A DNA stretch of 12,206 nt, from NCBI GenBank assembly GCA_025980355.1, contig JAICXR010000054.1:1-12206 (forward strand). The letters run 5' to 3'. Made by a program: the position numbers and the translations under genes. Below, piece after piece: positions 1 to 7,634 of the stretch; positions within the stretch are counted from its first letter, which is position 1; the number at the start of each line of letters is the position of its first letter. Source of the stretch: Chloroflexota bacterium (GTDB lineage Bacteria > Chloroflexota > UBA4733). Under the pieces are notes generated by a model. It had not been told where the DNA came from and made no database searches. It saw only the letters and a list, made by a program, of their open reading frames with translations.

Positions 1-1
1 G

Positions 2-1573
2 GCCAAGGCCAACATGCTGCGCGTCATGACCCACGCGCCGACCGGCTGGTGCTTCGTCAACGATCCGGGTCGCTCCAACAATAGTGTGGGCCGCGATACC
101 GCCTGGTTTGCCGATGGCGCGGATTGCCTGGTGCCCGAGTTTGCGCGGGAGTCACTCCTCGCCTACGTCCGTTTGCAGGAGAAGAACGGCAAGATCATTG
201 AGTACTACGACATTCGGAACAATAAGACAGAAGACTATGGACTGAACATCAATGACAACACACCCTTGCTGATCCTCGCCCTCTGGCACCATTACACCAC
301 CACCGGCGACATGGAATTCCTCAAAGAGGTGTACCCCGCCGCCGCCAAGGCCGCCCGCTACATTGTCTCCCAGGAGAACGACCAGGGTCTGGTCTGGTGT
401 ACGGCAACCGGCACCTCCGATTGGGGGATCGTCGGCTGGCGCAACGTGATCAAGAACTACCGGCTCTCCGGGGCGACGACGGAAGTGAACTCGGAGTGTT
501 ACGCCGCCCTCCGCACCATGACGCACATGGCGCGGGTGCTGGGAAAACACCGGGAGAGCGCCGAATTCCAGGAAGAGGCCACCAAGCTCAAGGACGCGAT
601 CAACCAGCACCTCCGCAACCCGGCGAACGGGCTGTACTACCTGAACATCGACCTCGACGGCCAGCCGCGCAGCGACGTCACGTCCGACCTGGTCTTCCCG
701 GTGATGTTCGGCGTCGCCGAGGGCGACACGGCGGCGGCCATCGTCGCCCGCCTGAGCCAGGAGGATTTCTGGACCTCCGCCGGCATCCGGACGACGCCGC
801 GCGACGCCCCCAACTACAGCCCCGGACGGGAACCGGCCTACGGCCTGATGGGCGGCGTCTGGGTCGCTGTCGCGTTCTGGTACGCCCGTGCCGCCGCGCC
901 CTACATGCCCGCCTTCACCGACCGGGCGCTCGCCATGAGTTTCCACAACTACTCGCGCGATCCGCGGCGCAGCAACACCGTGCCGGGGCAGTTCTCGGAG
1001 TGGCTGCACGGCGAGACGCTCGTGAATCAGGGCATGATGCTCTCCCCCTGGTTTCCGCCGCGCTATCTCTGGGCCGCCGTCGAGGGCGTCGCCGGCCTCA
1101 GCGTGGAAGGCGACACCGTCCGCTGCTGGCCGCGTCTGTCGCCCACCTGGAAGTGGCTGGGCGTGCAAAACCTGCCCTACCACGGCCGGCCCTTGACCTG
1201 GTTCGCCGCCCGCACGCCGGATGTGGTGATGTATTCCAACTTCCACTTCCAGGAATCCTCCCCCTACGTCGCCTACGAAACCGACATCAGCGAGCAGACC
1301 CATGTCCGCGGCGACAGCGCCTGCACGCTTGGTCTGCGGCAGGGCGCCGATCTCATGCTCTTCGTCGGCAACACCGAAGATCGTGCTATCACCACCGCCT
1401 TGCACGTCGATACCAAGCTGGGCGGTTCGTACCGCAAGCGTTCCTTCAACAGCCTGATCGGGCGCTGGCAGGAAGACGACGTCCTCTTGCCGGGCGAGCA
1501 GCTCAACCGGGGGATCGTTCTGGAACTGGAGCGCCAGGGCTTTGTGTTGCTGGACCTGCAACAGGAGCTGTAG
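2..1573 (+). CDS. Six-hairpin glycosidase, amylo-alpha-1,6-glucosidase-like (5' partial)
   Basis: The reading frame is open to the left edge, so the N-terminus is missing; the ATG at 14 is probably internal. The visible 523 residues look like an (alpha/alpha)6-barrel catalytic domain followed by a short beta-rich C-terminal domain (about residues 360-519 counted from the ATG at 14). Recognisable segments are GRDTAWFADGAD (26-37), PEFARESLL (41-49), GTSDWGIVGW (133-142), GGVWVAVAFWYARA (280-293) and FSEWLHGE...GMMLSPWFPPRYLWAAVEG (327-358). These resemble bacterial amylo-alpha-1,6-glucosidase/GH63/GH37-type enzymes. Inverting enzymes of this fold use an acidic pair, and D28, D136, E329 and E334 are candidates. 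The likely role is hydrolysis of an alpha-linked oligosaccharide, but family and substrate are not certain. The stop lies only 10 nt from the stop of the convergent M24 gene, with no terminator between. Confidence 0.8.
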   Translation, partial: AKANMLRVMTHAPTGWCFVNDPGRSNNSVGRDTAWFADGADCLVPEFARESLLAYVRLQEKNGKIIEYYDIRNNKTEDYGLNINDNTPLLILALWHHYTTTGDMEFLKEVYPAAAKAARYIVSQENDQGLVWCTATGTSDWGIVGWRNVIKNYRLSGATTEVNSECYAALRTMTHMARVLGKHRESAEFQEEATKLKDAINQHLRNPANGLYYLNIDLDGQPRSDVTSDLVFPVMFGVAEGDTAAAIVARLSQEDFWTSAGIRTTPRDAPNYSPGREPAYGLMGGVWVAVAFWYARAAAPYMPAFTDRALAMSFHNYSRDPRRSNTVPGQFSEWLHGETLVNQGMMLSPWFPPRYLWAAVEGVAGLSVEGDTVRCWPRLSPTWKWLGVQNLPYHGRPLTWFAARTPDVVMYSNFHFQESSPYVAYETDISEQTHVRGDSACTLGLRQGADLMLFVGNTEDRAITTALHVDTKLGGSYRKRSFNSLIGRWQEDDVLLPGEQLNRGIVLELERQGFVLLDLQQEL

Positions 1574-1583
1574 CTCGCACCCG

Positions 1584-2783
1584 CTACGCCACCGCCATCG
1601 CCTCCATGCCGACCTGGAACGGCGTCAGCACTTCCGCGCCTTTGTCGCCGACGGTGACGACGTCGCAGTGGCGGAGGCCGCCGTACCCCTTGATATAGAT
1701 CGCCGGCTCAATATTGAACGTCATACCGACCGCCAGGTGATCTGGCGAGGCGGGATGCAGGCGGGGCGGATACTCGGCGCTGATGGCGGAGAAGCCAACG
1801 TTGTGCCCCACGCCATGCGTAAATTCCTTGCCGAAGCCGCGCTCAGCGAGTACCCGCCGCGCCGCCGAATCGACATCCACGGCTGCGACGCCGGGCCGAA
1901 TGGCGTCCAGCGCGGCGGCGCGGGCGGCGAAGACGGCCTCGTACATGGCTTGCTGTCGCGCGTCGGGCCGGCCGAGGCAGTAGGTGCGTGTGATGTCGGT
2001 CCAATAGCCATCAACATAAGAGTTACAGTGGACGAGCATGTAGTCGCCGGCTTGTAACTGGCGGGCGCGGCTGCGCGCATAGGCGCCACCGGCCAGGGCG
2101 GAATTGGGACCGGACATGCAAAAGACGAAGCCTCCAGCCCGCTGGACGCCCGACCGGGACAGCCCGTTGACGCTCAGCGGCGTCGCAAAGGCGGCGGCTA
2201 CCGCCGCCTCACTCTGGCCGGCACGGATGGCCCGCGCGCCGATCGCAAATGCCTCTTCCGCGACCGAGCAGGCGAGGCGCACCTGCTCCAATTCTCCGCC
2301 CGTCAGGGATGAACGGAGCAGGGCGAGCGGCTCGCCCGCCTCGGTGAAGCTCGCCTGCGGTGCTGCCGTTCGCAGGACCGTCAGTAACGTCGCCTGAACG
2401 AGATACATGGCGACGTAGGACGACTGCACGTAGCAATGCTGATCCTCGTAGCCGATCCGTCCTCCTGCCAGGCCAAGATCCTGCAATAAGGTGCTCAACG
2501 GTTCGAGAACGGCCGCCGCCGGGCTGGTCAGGTGGGCGAGCGCGCCAGGTTGGTAGAGGCGCACGTCCGTCGCCCAGCTCCCCGTCGCCAGCCCGTGTTC
2601 GTCCTCCGGCGCCAGCACTGCGACGCGCCCATCGCGGGTGGCCACCGCCACCGCCGTCCCGACGACCGGCCAGTAGCCGGAGAGCAGCAGGACGTTGGTG
2701 GGCAGCGTACAGACGAGGGCGTCCAGCCGTGCGTCCTGGAGCGCCTCCCCGATGCGCGCGAGGCGCTCCGTTCCGCGTGCCAT
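1584..2783 (-). CDS. M24 (pita-bread fold) metallopeptidase-like protein with altered active site
   Basis: About 399 residues with the two-domain plan of Xaa-Pro aminopeptidase/creatinase proteins: an N-terminal creatinase-type domain (about 1-155) and a C-terminal pita-bread domain (about 160-399). Conserved signatures are YWTDITRTY (260-268), THGVGH (322-327), NIEPAIYI (357-364) and GLRHCDVVTV (369-378). Compared from memory with E. coli PepP (ligands D260, D271, H354, E383, E406), this protein keeps D263, H327 and E359. It has H252 in place of the first Asp and C373 in place of the last Glu; the catalytic His361 position appears to be I334. It may therefore bind a different metal or act as a non-peptidase, as creatinase and the DMSP lyase DddP do in this fold. 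I chose the second ATG (2781-2783) because AGGGAG lies 7 nt before it but only 1 nt before the ATG at 2787-2789. It follows the sulfatase gene closely and is probably cotranscribed. Confidence 0.88.
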   Translation of the reverse strand: MARGTERLARIGEALQDARLDALVCTLPTNVLLLSGYWPVVGTAVAVATRDGRVAVLAPEDEHGLATGSWATDVRLYQPGALAHLTSPAAAVLEPLSTLLQDLGLAGGRIGYEDQHCYVQSSYVAMYLVQATLLTVLRTAAPQASFTEAGEPLALLRSSLTGGELEQVRLACSVAEEAFAIGARAIRAGQSEAAVAAAFATPLSVNGLSRSGVQRAGGFVFCMSGPNSALAGGAYARSRARQLQAGDYMLVHCNSYVDGYWTDITRTYCLGRPDARQQAMYEAVFAARAAALDAIRPGVAAVDVDSAARRVLAERGFGKEFTHGVGHNVGFSAISAEYPPRLHPASPDHLAVGMTFNIEPAIYIKGYGGLRHCDVVTVGDKGAEVLTPFQVGMEAMAVA

Positions 2784-2801
2784 CGTCATTCTCCCTCTGC
2801 C

Positions 2802-4358
2802 CTAGCGCGGCGGTCGGTATTGTCCCAGGGCGTCGCGGGCAGCATCGAAGGCCGGAGCATAATCCCAGAGCGTCCCGTTTCGTTCCATCGCGTCCTTGAT
2901 CACCAAACGCCTCCGCAGACTGCCGCGTATCTCCGCTTCGATGGTGTCCGGCGAGAATCGACCGAGAATCGCCGACCGCAACGACATCTCCGTCGCCCGG
3001 TGGGTCTGATCGCCCGCCAGGTTATGCCACTCACCCGGGTCGTCCTCCAGATCGAACAACTGTGGCGCCTCGCCGTGAATATAGATGTACTTGAACCGAC
3101 CTTGCCGTGCCATGAAGCAGGTCGCCGCCATGTCCTCCACGTGCATCTCCGCATAAATCGTGCGCGACGACTCGGGGCGGCATTCCATGGCCTCGAGCAG
3201 ACTGACGCCGTCCACGGGCAAGCGCGCCTCGGGGGGTACGCCGGCCAGGTCCAGGAGGGTCGGCAAGACATCCACCAGCGACACCGGCTCGGCGCAGACC
3301 GTCCCCTTATGCGCCTCGTCCGGGAAGCGCACGATCAGCGGCACGCGGCTGGAGTAGTCGTAGAAGCTGCGCTTTTGCACCATCCCCTTCTCGCCCAGCA
3401 TGTCGCCGTGATCGCTGGCGAACATGACGACGGTGGTATCCCACAGTCCGGCTTGCTGCAGCGTGCCGACCAACTCGCCCACCTTGCGGTCAATGTACGT
3501 CACCATGGCGTAGTAGGCGCGACGTACCCGACGCAGGCTGTCCGGGTCGCACAGCTCGGGATAGCGCGCGACGCCGTGCTGGGCATTCAGCCAGCGGTCC
3601 ATGACGCTGTAGGTCGCCTCCGGGTCCGCCGGGAATTGGGGTACGGCGATCTCCGCGCCGGCGTAGAGGTCCCAGAGATCCTGGGGCGGCCAGAAGGGGT
3701 CGTGCGGGTGGTGGTAGGAGACGCACAGGAAAAAGGGCTGCTCGGGCACACGGCCCTGGGCAGCACGCTCCAGTTGGGTGGCACCTTGCGCAAGCAGGTA
3801 CTGCTGCGCGCGGAAGTGCGCCTCCTCGTCGTAGCCCAGGTGATGATGCCAGCGCCCGACGTGGATGCCGGAGCCGACGTAATTCCGTGCATGGTTCCCC
3901 GTGCCCCGGTCGGGATCGAACGTCTTCGGATCGCGCGTCCACACCCAGGGCGCCCGGTTCGCGACCCAGGTGAACTCTTCAGGGTAGATGTCGGTGGTGA
4001 GCCGGCGCTGGAAGCCGTGCAACTGGTCGGGGCCGACGAAGTGCATCTTGCCGGACAGGACGCTGTCGTACCCGGCACGGGAAAGGTAGTGGGCGACGGT
4101 GGGCAGATCGGCCGCGAAGAGCGCCGCGTTGTCGTAGACGCGGTTCGTTGAACTATAGGTGCCGGTCATCAAGCATGCTCGTGCCGGCGCACACACCGGC
4201 ACGGGCGTATACGCCGCGTCAAAGCGCACCCCGCTCCTCACCAGGGCATCGAGAGCCGGTGTCCGCACGACCGGATGACCGTAGGCGCCGCAGAGCATGG
4301 GGATGAGCTGATCCGCCATGATCAGCAGGATATTCGGCTTCCGGCGTTGCTCGATCAC
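2802..4358 (-). CDS. Sulfatase, choline-sulfatase-like (alkaline phosphatase superfamily)
   Basis: This 518-residue protein has the full sulfatase layout: NILLIMADQL near the N-terminus (metal-binding D16), VCAPARACLMTG with C56 as the presumed formylglycine precursor (CxPxR), SGKMHFVGPDQLHGF (102-116; K104, H106), HHPHDP (216-221) and SDHGDMLGEKG (315-325; D316, H317). The run from YDNAALFAADLPT through LTTDIYPEEF closely matches choline-sulfatase (BetC) as I remember it, so a small sulfate ester is a plausible substrate. Sulfatases of this clade are functionally diverse, however, and no betA/betB/betT gene is in the window. No signal peptide is visible, so it is probably cytoplasmic. Activity would require a formylglycine-generating enzyme or anSME encoded elsewhere. 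Start is GTG (4356-4358), supported by a strong GAGGAGGA upstream. The M24 gene begins 18 nt downstream. Confidence 0.92.
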   Translation of the reverse strand: MIEQRRKPNILLIMADQLIPMLCGAYGHPVVRTPALDALVRSGVRFDAAYTPVPVCAPARACLMTGTYSSTNRVYDNAALFAADLPTVAHYLSRAGYDSVLSGKMHFVGPDQLHGFQRRLTTDIYPEEFTWVANRAPWVWTRDPKTFDPDRGTGNHARNYVGSGIHVGRWHHHLGYDEEAHFRAQQYLLAQGATQLERAAQGRVPEQPFFLCVSYHHPHDPFWPPQDLWDLYAGAEIAVPQFPADPEATYSVMDRWLNAQHGVARYPELCDPDSLRRVRRAYYAMVTYIDRKVGELVGTLQQAGLWDTTVVMFASDHGDMLGEKGMVQKRSFYDYSSRVPLIVRFPDEAHKGTVCAEPVSLVDVLPTLLDLAGVPPEARLPVDGVSLLEAMECRPESSRTIYAEMHVEDMAATCFMARQGRFKYIYIHGEAPQLFDLEDDPGEWHNLAGDQTHRATEMSLRSAILGRFSPDTIEAEIRGSLRRRLVIKDAMERNGTLWDYAPAFDAARDALGQYRPPR

Positions 4359-4364
4359 GGAAGG

Positions 4365-4372
4365 TCCTCCTC
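4365..4372 (-). promoter_or_regulatory. Ribosome binding site of the sulfatase gene
   Basis: Read on the minus strand this is GAGGAGGA, near-perfect Shine-Dalgarno, 6 nt before the GTG at 4356-4358. It decides the non-ATG start. The 147-nt gap to the next gene upstream (4359-4505) shows no other clear element. Confidence 0.75.
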
Positions 4373-4505
4373 TATGATACGAACCGGACCCGAGCGCCGC
4401 ATGCCCGCCCCGGCCGTGTGCTCGTCGATGACCTGCCGCTCCGGCAGCCCACCCTCGGACCGTTCGCTCGCAGCGCCTGATGGCGCGGACACGCGAATGT
4501 ACGGT

Positions 4506-5777
4506 TCACGCCTCGCCATCGAGCGGCGTCGGATGGGGAATGGCGGTCGGCGCCTGGCGGTGCTTGACCTCCGTGCGGTGCGCACTGCCGCGCTTGGAGA
4601 ACTCGCCGATCTGCTTCAGCCCGCCCGGAAACCAGACGTCAAGCTGACGGCGCGCGATCTGGACGTGCAACACCTCGTCCGCCCAGTCGAAATCCTGGAA
4701 CGTGGCCGCCAGCGCGTGCTTCGCCATGTCGCGGGCGAACTCCCATTCCTGGCGCTTGCCCGGCGGGTAGCGCATATTCTTGCCTTCGACCTCCAGGCCG
4801 AGGACGGCATACTGTTCCAGGGGCGGCGCTTCCATGGCGAAGACGCCTTCGTAGTCGCGCATCGGGATGGCGCTGCGCTCACCATAGGTGGCCTCGATGG
4901 CGGCCTCGCCGAAGAGCGAGTGGCGCATTTCGTCCCAGAGGTGGCGGGAAATATCCAGGGTAAAACTCCAGGGCATGTCGCCGGTCTCACATAAGACAAT
5001 CGCGAGACCTTCGGCGACGTTGACCTCGCTCAAGCGGAGCGCCAGCATATAGTCGAGGCGCTCTGGCGCCTGTTCCAGCGGCGGTGCGACGAAGTCCCAG
5101 ACGCGCGGCAGGCTGCCGTCGCGGGCCAGCGTGTGCTGGAGGCGATATGGCGGCAACGGTTCGAGCTCCGGCGGCTCATACCGGGGGCGGGCGCCATCGA
5201 TACCGCCGGCGGCGGCCAGGAGCGCCCGCAGCCGTCCTTCCCACATGCGAGCCTCATCCCGATCGGCGGGGCTGCTGTCCAGCTCGGACAAGGCGGACGC
5301 CAGCAGGCGGGAATGGTCCTCCTCCTCTTGCAAGGTCTGGCGAGCGAGCCGCACACTGCCGTAATCCGCCAACTCGTTGGCGGTGGCGATATAGGCGGCA
5401 TAGGCGCGGCGCAGCTCGGGTTGGAGGACGTTGGTCAGGGCCGTGAGGAACGGGTAGGTGCCGGGCAGGTGCTCCGCCGTGTCGAACAGCGCCGCCAGGG
5501 CCGCGTCGGGCACGGACTCCAACTTGCTCTTGTTCGTGCGCAGTTCCAGCGCGCGCTGCCGCCAGCCCTCGGCATGCAGTGCGTCTTCGTACTGAAAACG
5601 GGCGAGCAACGCCTTGATGTCGCGCTGTGGCAGGGTGACGACCCGGGACGCCTGCAGCCGCATGAGGCGCCGCTCGACGTAGGCGAACCGCAACAGCCGC
5701 GCCGACGCGTCGGCCACCGACAGGCCCGGAGCGTCGACCCGCCCCAACCCGGCATACCGATGAGGGGGCTGCTGCAT
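4506..5777 (-). CDS. Tandem ferritin-like domain protein
   Basis: A 423-residue, mostly helical soluble protein that appears to contain two ferritin-like four-helix bundles in a row. Half one has E35, EDALH (64-68) and EEEDH (151-155). Half two has E251/E256, DEMRH (282-286) and DEVLH (367-371). The [DE]xxH pairs plus lone Glu residues are the usual way such bundles bind a di-metal centre, so up to two sites are possible. The role is unknown; oxidation, oxygen handling or metal storage are family-level possibilities only. The frame is open upstream to a possible start at 5927, but that extension is Arg/Pro/Gly-rich low-complexity sequence and crosses a TATAAT box at 5808-5813. I therefore chose the ATG at 5775-5777, preceded by AAGGGA. 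The C-terminal 25 residues look disordered. Confidence 0.8.
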   Translation of the reverse strand: MQQPPHRYAGLGRVDAPGLSVADASARLLRFAYVERRLMRLQASRVVTLPQRDIKALLARFQYEDALHAEGWRQRALELRTNKSKLESVPDAALAALFDTAEHLPGTYPFLTALTNVLQPELRRAYAAYIATANELADYGSVRLARQTLQEEEDHSRLLASALSELDSSPADRDEARMWEGRLRALLAAAGGIDGARPRYEPPELEPLPPYRLQHTLARDGSLPRVWDFVAPPLEQAPERLDYMLALRLSEVNVAEGLAIVLCETGDMPWSFTLDISRHLWDEMRHSLFGEAAIEATYGERSAIPMRDYEGVFAMEAPPLEQYAVLGLEVEGKNMRYPPGKRQEWEFARDMAKHALAATFQDFDWADEVLHVQIARRQLDVWFPGGLKQIGEFSKRGSAHRTEVKHRQAPTAIPHPTPLDGEA

Positions 5778-5807
5778 CGTCGTCCCTTCGGTCCGCGCCG
5801 TCGCACC

Positions 5808-5813
5808 ATTATA
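5808..5813 (-). promoter_or_regulatory. Probable -10 box of the ferritin-like gene
   Basis: Read on the minus strand this is a perfect TATAAT, rare in such GC-rich DNA, about 30 nt before the ATG at 5777. The -35 position 17 nt further upstream (5831-5836) reads GTCGGT, a poor match, so a sigma70-type promoter relying on its -10 or on an activator is possible. If real, the ferritin-like gene is transcribed independently of the binding-protein gene upstream. Confidence 0.45.
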
Positions 5814-5890
5814 GGCCAGCGCCGGACGGGACCGACGGCATCGTCGTTGGAGTGCGCCGCCACCGTATGCGCAGCAAGAGGGCGGAGTAG

Positions 5891-5912
5891 GGGCGGCCCC
5901 CCGTGGCCGCCC
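5891..5912 (-). terminator. GC-rich hairpin after the solute-binding protein gene
   Basis: A perfect 8-bp inverted repeat, GGGCGGCC (5891-5898) and GGCCGCCC (5905-5912), with a 6-nt loop. It lies 21 nt past the stop codon at 5934. No U-run follows on the minus strand, so it is not a textbook intrinsic terminator. It may serve as a weak terminator or as a 3'-end stabiliser of the binding-protein mRNA, as is common after solute-binding protein genes. Confidence 0.5.
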
Positions 5913-5933
5913 TTTCGGCGCGACCACGACGTG

Positions 5934-7460
5934 CTACTTCTGCTGCGCCAGGAGATACTGCAACTTCGGTACGATTTTCTGCACCGCTTCCTGCGCCGTT
6001 TCCTGGCCCAGCCAGACGTGGCCCAGCTCCGGCTCCGTCACCTGGCTGATCGCCAGCCAGTCCATACCGCCGTGCGATGGCAGGACTCGGCCAATGGGGA
6101 TGGTGTCATAGAACACCTGATTGCTCTGGGTCGACGGCGGGGTCGCCGCCAGAAAAGCGGCTTTGATCGCCGGGCTGTTCAGGGGCGGCACCGCATCGCC
6201 GCTGCTAATGTTGAGCTGCTCCCCTTGCGGCCCGGTCCAGACCTTGAGGAATTCCCAGGAAGCCTTGGCGTTCTTGGTGGTGGCCGACACCGCCGGCCCG
6301 GACTGGAGGGAGATGTTGGCGGCCACCTTGCCCTGGGGCAGGGGCAAGGCCTGCCAGTTGACGTCCTTGAGGGCCCGCAACTGGGGCACCGCCCAGCGCC
6401 CCATGGGCCACATGGCGATGTGGCCGCTGCCGAACCATTGGTAGATGGTCTGCTTGGAGTGGCTGAGGTCGTCGGAACGCAGGGCGACTTTCGACTTGTT
6501 CATGAGGTCCGCCAAAAACTGAATCGCGTCGACCGCCGGCGTCGCATCCAGGGTGACCTTGGTGTAGTCGCTCGTGAAGAGCGCGCCGCCGTTCTGCCAG
6601 ACCCAGGGGATCCAGGAGGCGGTGAGCACGTAAGAGCCGTAATACGGCAGGTTGTTGCCGCCGCTCGCCGGTTGCGTCAGGGTCTGGGAGATTCGGGCGT
6701 AATCATCCCAGGTCCAGCCGGCTTTGGGGACGTCGACACCCGCCTGCTTGAACCGGTCCAGATTGGCCCAGACGACGTAAGGTGAGAAGTCTTTCGGCAG
6801 GCCGAACAGCTTCCCCTGGAACTTCGATTCGTCCAGCAGTTGCGGCCAGTACTGCTGGGTGACGGGGTCCTCGGCGGCCATCGAGTTCAGATTGTAGAAG
6901 GCACCCTTGACGGCAAAACTGGAGGCTTGTTCGGCGTTGATATAGAACACGTCGGGCATGGTGTCGGAGGCCATGAGGGTGAGCAGCTTCTTGATGTAGT
7001 CGCCCGGCTCGAACGCGGTAGTTGCCTGGTAGGTACCGGCGAAATTCTTGTTGAAGATGTCAGCGGCTTGCTTGACATCCGTCGCCTGGGCCTCGGCACC
7101 GCGCATGAGCACCTCGATCGTCGCCGGCGCCTTGCCGGCCACCGCCTGCGCCGTCGTGCTGGGGACGGCGCTGGTGGTCGCGGACGTTGCCGTCGTCGTG
7201 ACGGCCGGCGCGGACGCGGTCGTGGCGGCGGGTGCCGATGTCGTCGCGGCCTGGCTGGTAGCCGTGGTCCCGGAGCCGTTGGCGGCGGCCAGCGTCGTCG
7301 CGGCGCCGGTGCTGGCGGTGCTCGGGGCGCCTCCAGCGCCGCAGGCGGTCAGCAATGCCCCCACCGCTGATCCTACGGCGCCCATAGCCGCCACCTGTAA
7401 CAGTCGGCGACGACTCGCCATTGACGCTGTCGCCGGCGTTCCGGCCTGATAGCTGGCCAT
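5934..7460 (-). CDS. ABC transporter family 1 extracellular solute-binding lipoprotein (sugar type)
   Basis: A 508-residue substrate-binding protein for carbohydrate ABC uptake. The N-terminus has a twin-arginine motif (SRRRLLQ, 16-22), a hydrophobic stretch and a lipobox LTAC with C40, so the protein is probably exported folded by Tat and lipid-anchored outside the membrane. Residues 41 to about 112 are an Ala/Thr/Ser-rich, low-complexity linker. The binding domain begins at about 113 (TIEVLMRG) and has the family 1 look: MPDVFYIN (about 167-174), WTWDDY, GHIAMWPMGRW and ASWEFLKVWTGPQGEQ. The ligand cannot be predicted. Start at 7460 is supported by AAGGAG 6 nt upstream. No permease or ATPase is adjacent: the gene downstream is ferritin-like and the gene upstream is a divergent AraC regulator. 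Confidence 0.92.
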   Translation of the reverse strand: MASYQAGTPATASMASRRRLLQVAAMGAVGSAVGALLTACGAGGAPSTASTGAATTLAAANGSGTTATSQAATTSAPAATTASAPAVTTTATSATTSAVPSTTAQAVAGKAPATIEVLMRGAEAQATDVKQAADIFNKNFAGTYQATTAFEPGDYIKKLLTLMASDTMPDVFYINAEQASSFAVKGAFYNLNSMAAEDPVTQQYWPQLLDESKFQGKLFGLPKDFSPYVVWANLDRFKQAGVDVPKAGWTWDDYARISQTLTQPASGGNNLPYYGSYVLTASWIPWVWQNGGALFTSDYTKVTLDATPAVDAIQFLADLMNKSKVALRSDDLSHSKQTIYQWFGSGHIAMWPMGRWAVPQLRALKDVNWQALPLPQGKVAANISLQSGPAVSATTKNAKASWEFLKVWTGPQGEQLNISSGDAVPPLNSPAIKAAFLAATPPSTQSNQVFYDTIPIGRVLPSHGGMDWLAISQVTEPELGHVWLGQETAQEAVQKIVPKLQYLLAQQK

Positions 7461-7634
7461 CGTCTGCTCCTTCGCTCCCTATCGTGCCCATAGTGCCGGT
7501 GACCGCGCCGCATGCTCGCCACGCCATCATGGTTCGTTGCTTGATGTGGCGTAATCATCGGGTGAACACGCCGACACCGCCCCCGGCCACGGTATCTTTG
7601 AATGGTAGCGTAGGGCCGGTATGGCGGGGAGACA
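7461..7634. promoter_or_regulatory. Divergent control region between the binding-protein and AraC-type genes
   Basis: This 174-nt stretch must hold the promoters of both divergent genes. I see no convincing -35/-10 pair on either strand. It contains three copies of a 5-bp half-site: ACGCC at 7521-7525, its complement GGCGT at 7548-7552, and ACGCC at 7568-7572. The first and second are followed and preceded by similar ATCAT-containing flanks. These could be regulator half-sites but are short enough to be chance. Confidence 0.35.
7467..7472 (-). promoter_or_regulatory. Ribosome binding site of the solute-binding protein gene
   Basis: AAGGAG on the minus strand, 6 nt before the ATG at 7458-7460. 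It favours this start over the internal Met that sits just before the Tat motif. Confidence 0.7.

Noticed and set aside
152..1561. A 469-codon open frame antisense to the glycosidase
   Set aside because: The plus-strand frame carries clear glycosidase motifs; the antisense product is composition-driven.
1563..1586. A terminator between the convergent glycosidase and M24 genes
   Set aside because: Only 10 nt separate the stops; GAGCT/AGCTC leaves a 2-nt loop and no U-run follows.
2532..4151. A 539-codon open frame on the plus strand opposite the sulfatase and M24 genes
   Set aside because: It mirrors two well-supported genes on the other strand; the product is Arg/Gly/Val-rich without domain features. 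Long antisense frames are expected in GC-rich DNA.
4373..4378. TATCAT as a -10 box for the sulfatase gene
   Set aside because: It lies immediately next to the Shine-Dalgarno sequence, so the transcript would start at or after the ribosome binding site; no -35 is present.
5133..6785. A 550-codon open frame on the plus strand
   Set aside because: It spans the ferritin-like gene, the intergenic hairpin and the binding-protein gene on the opposite strand, and its product shows no recognisable fold.
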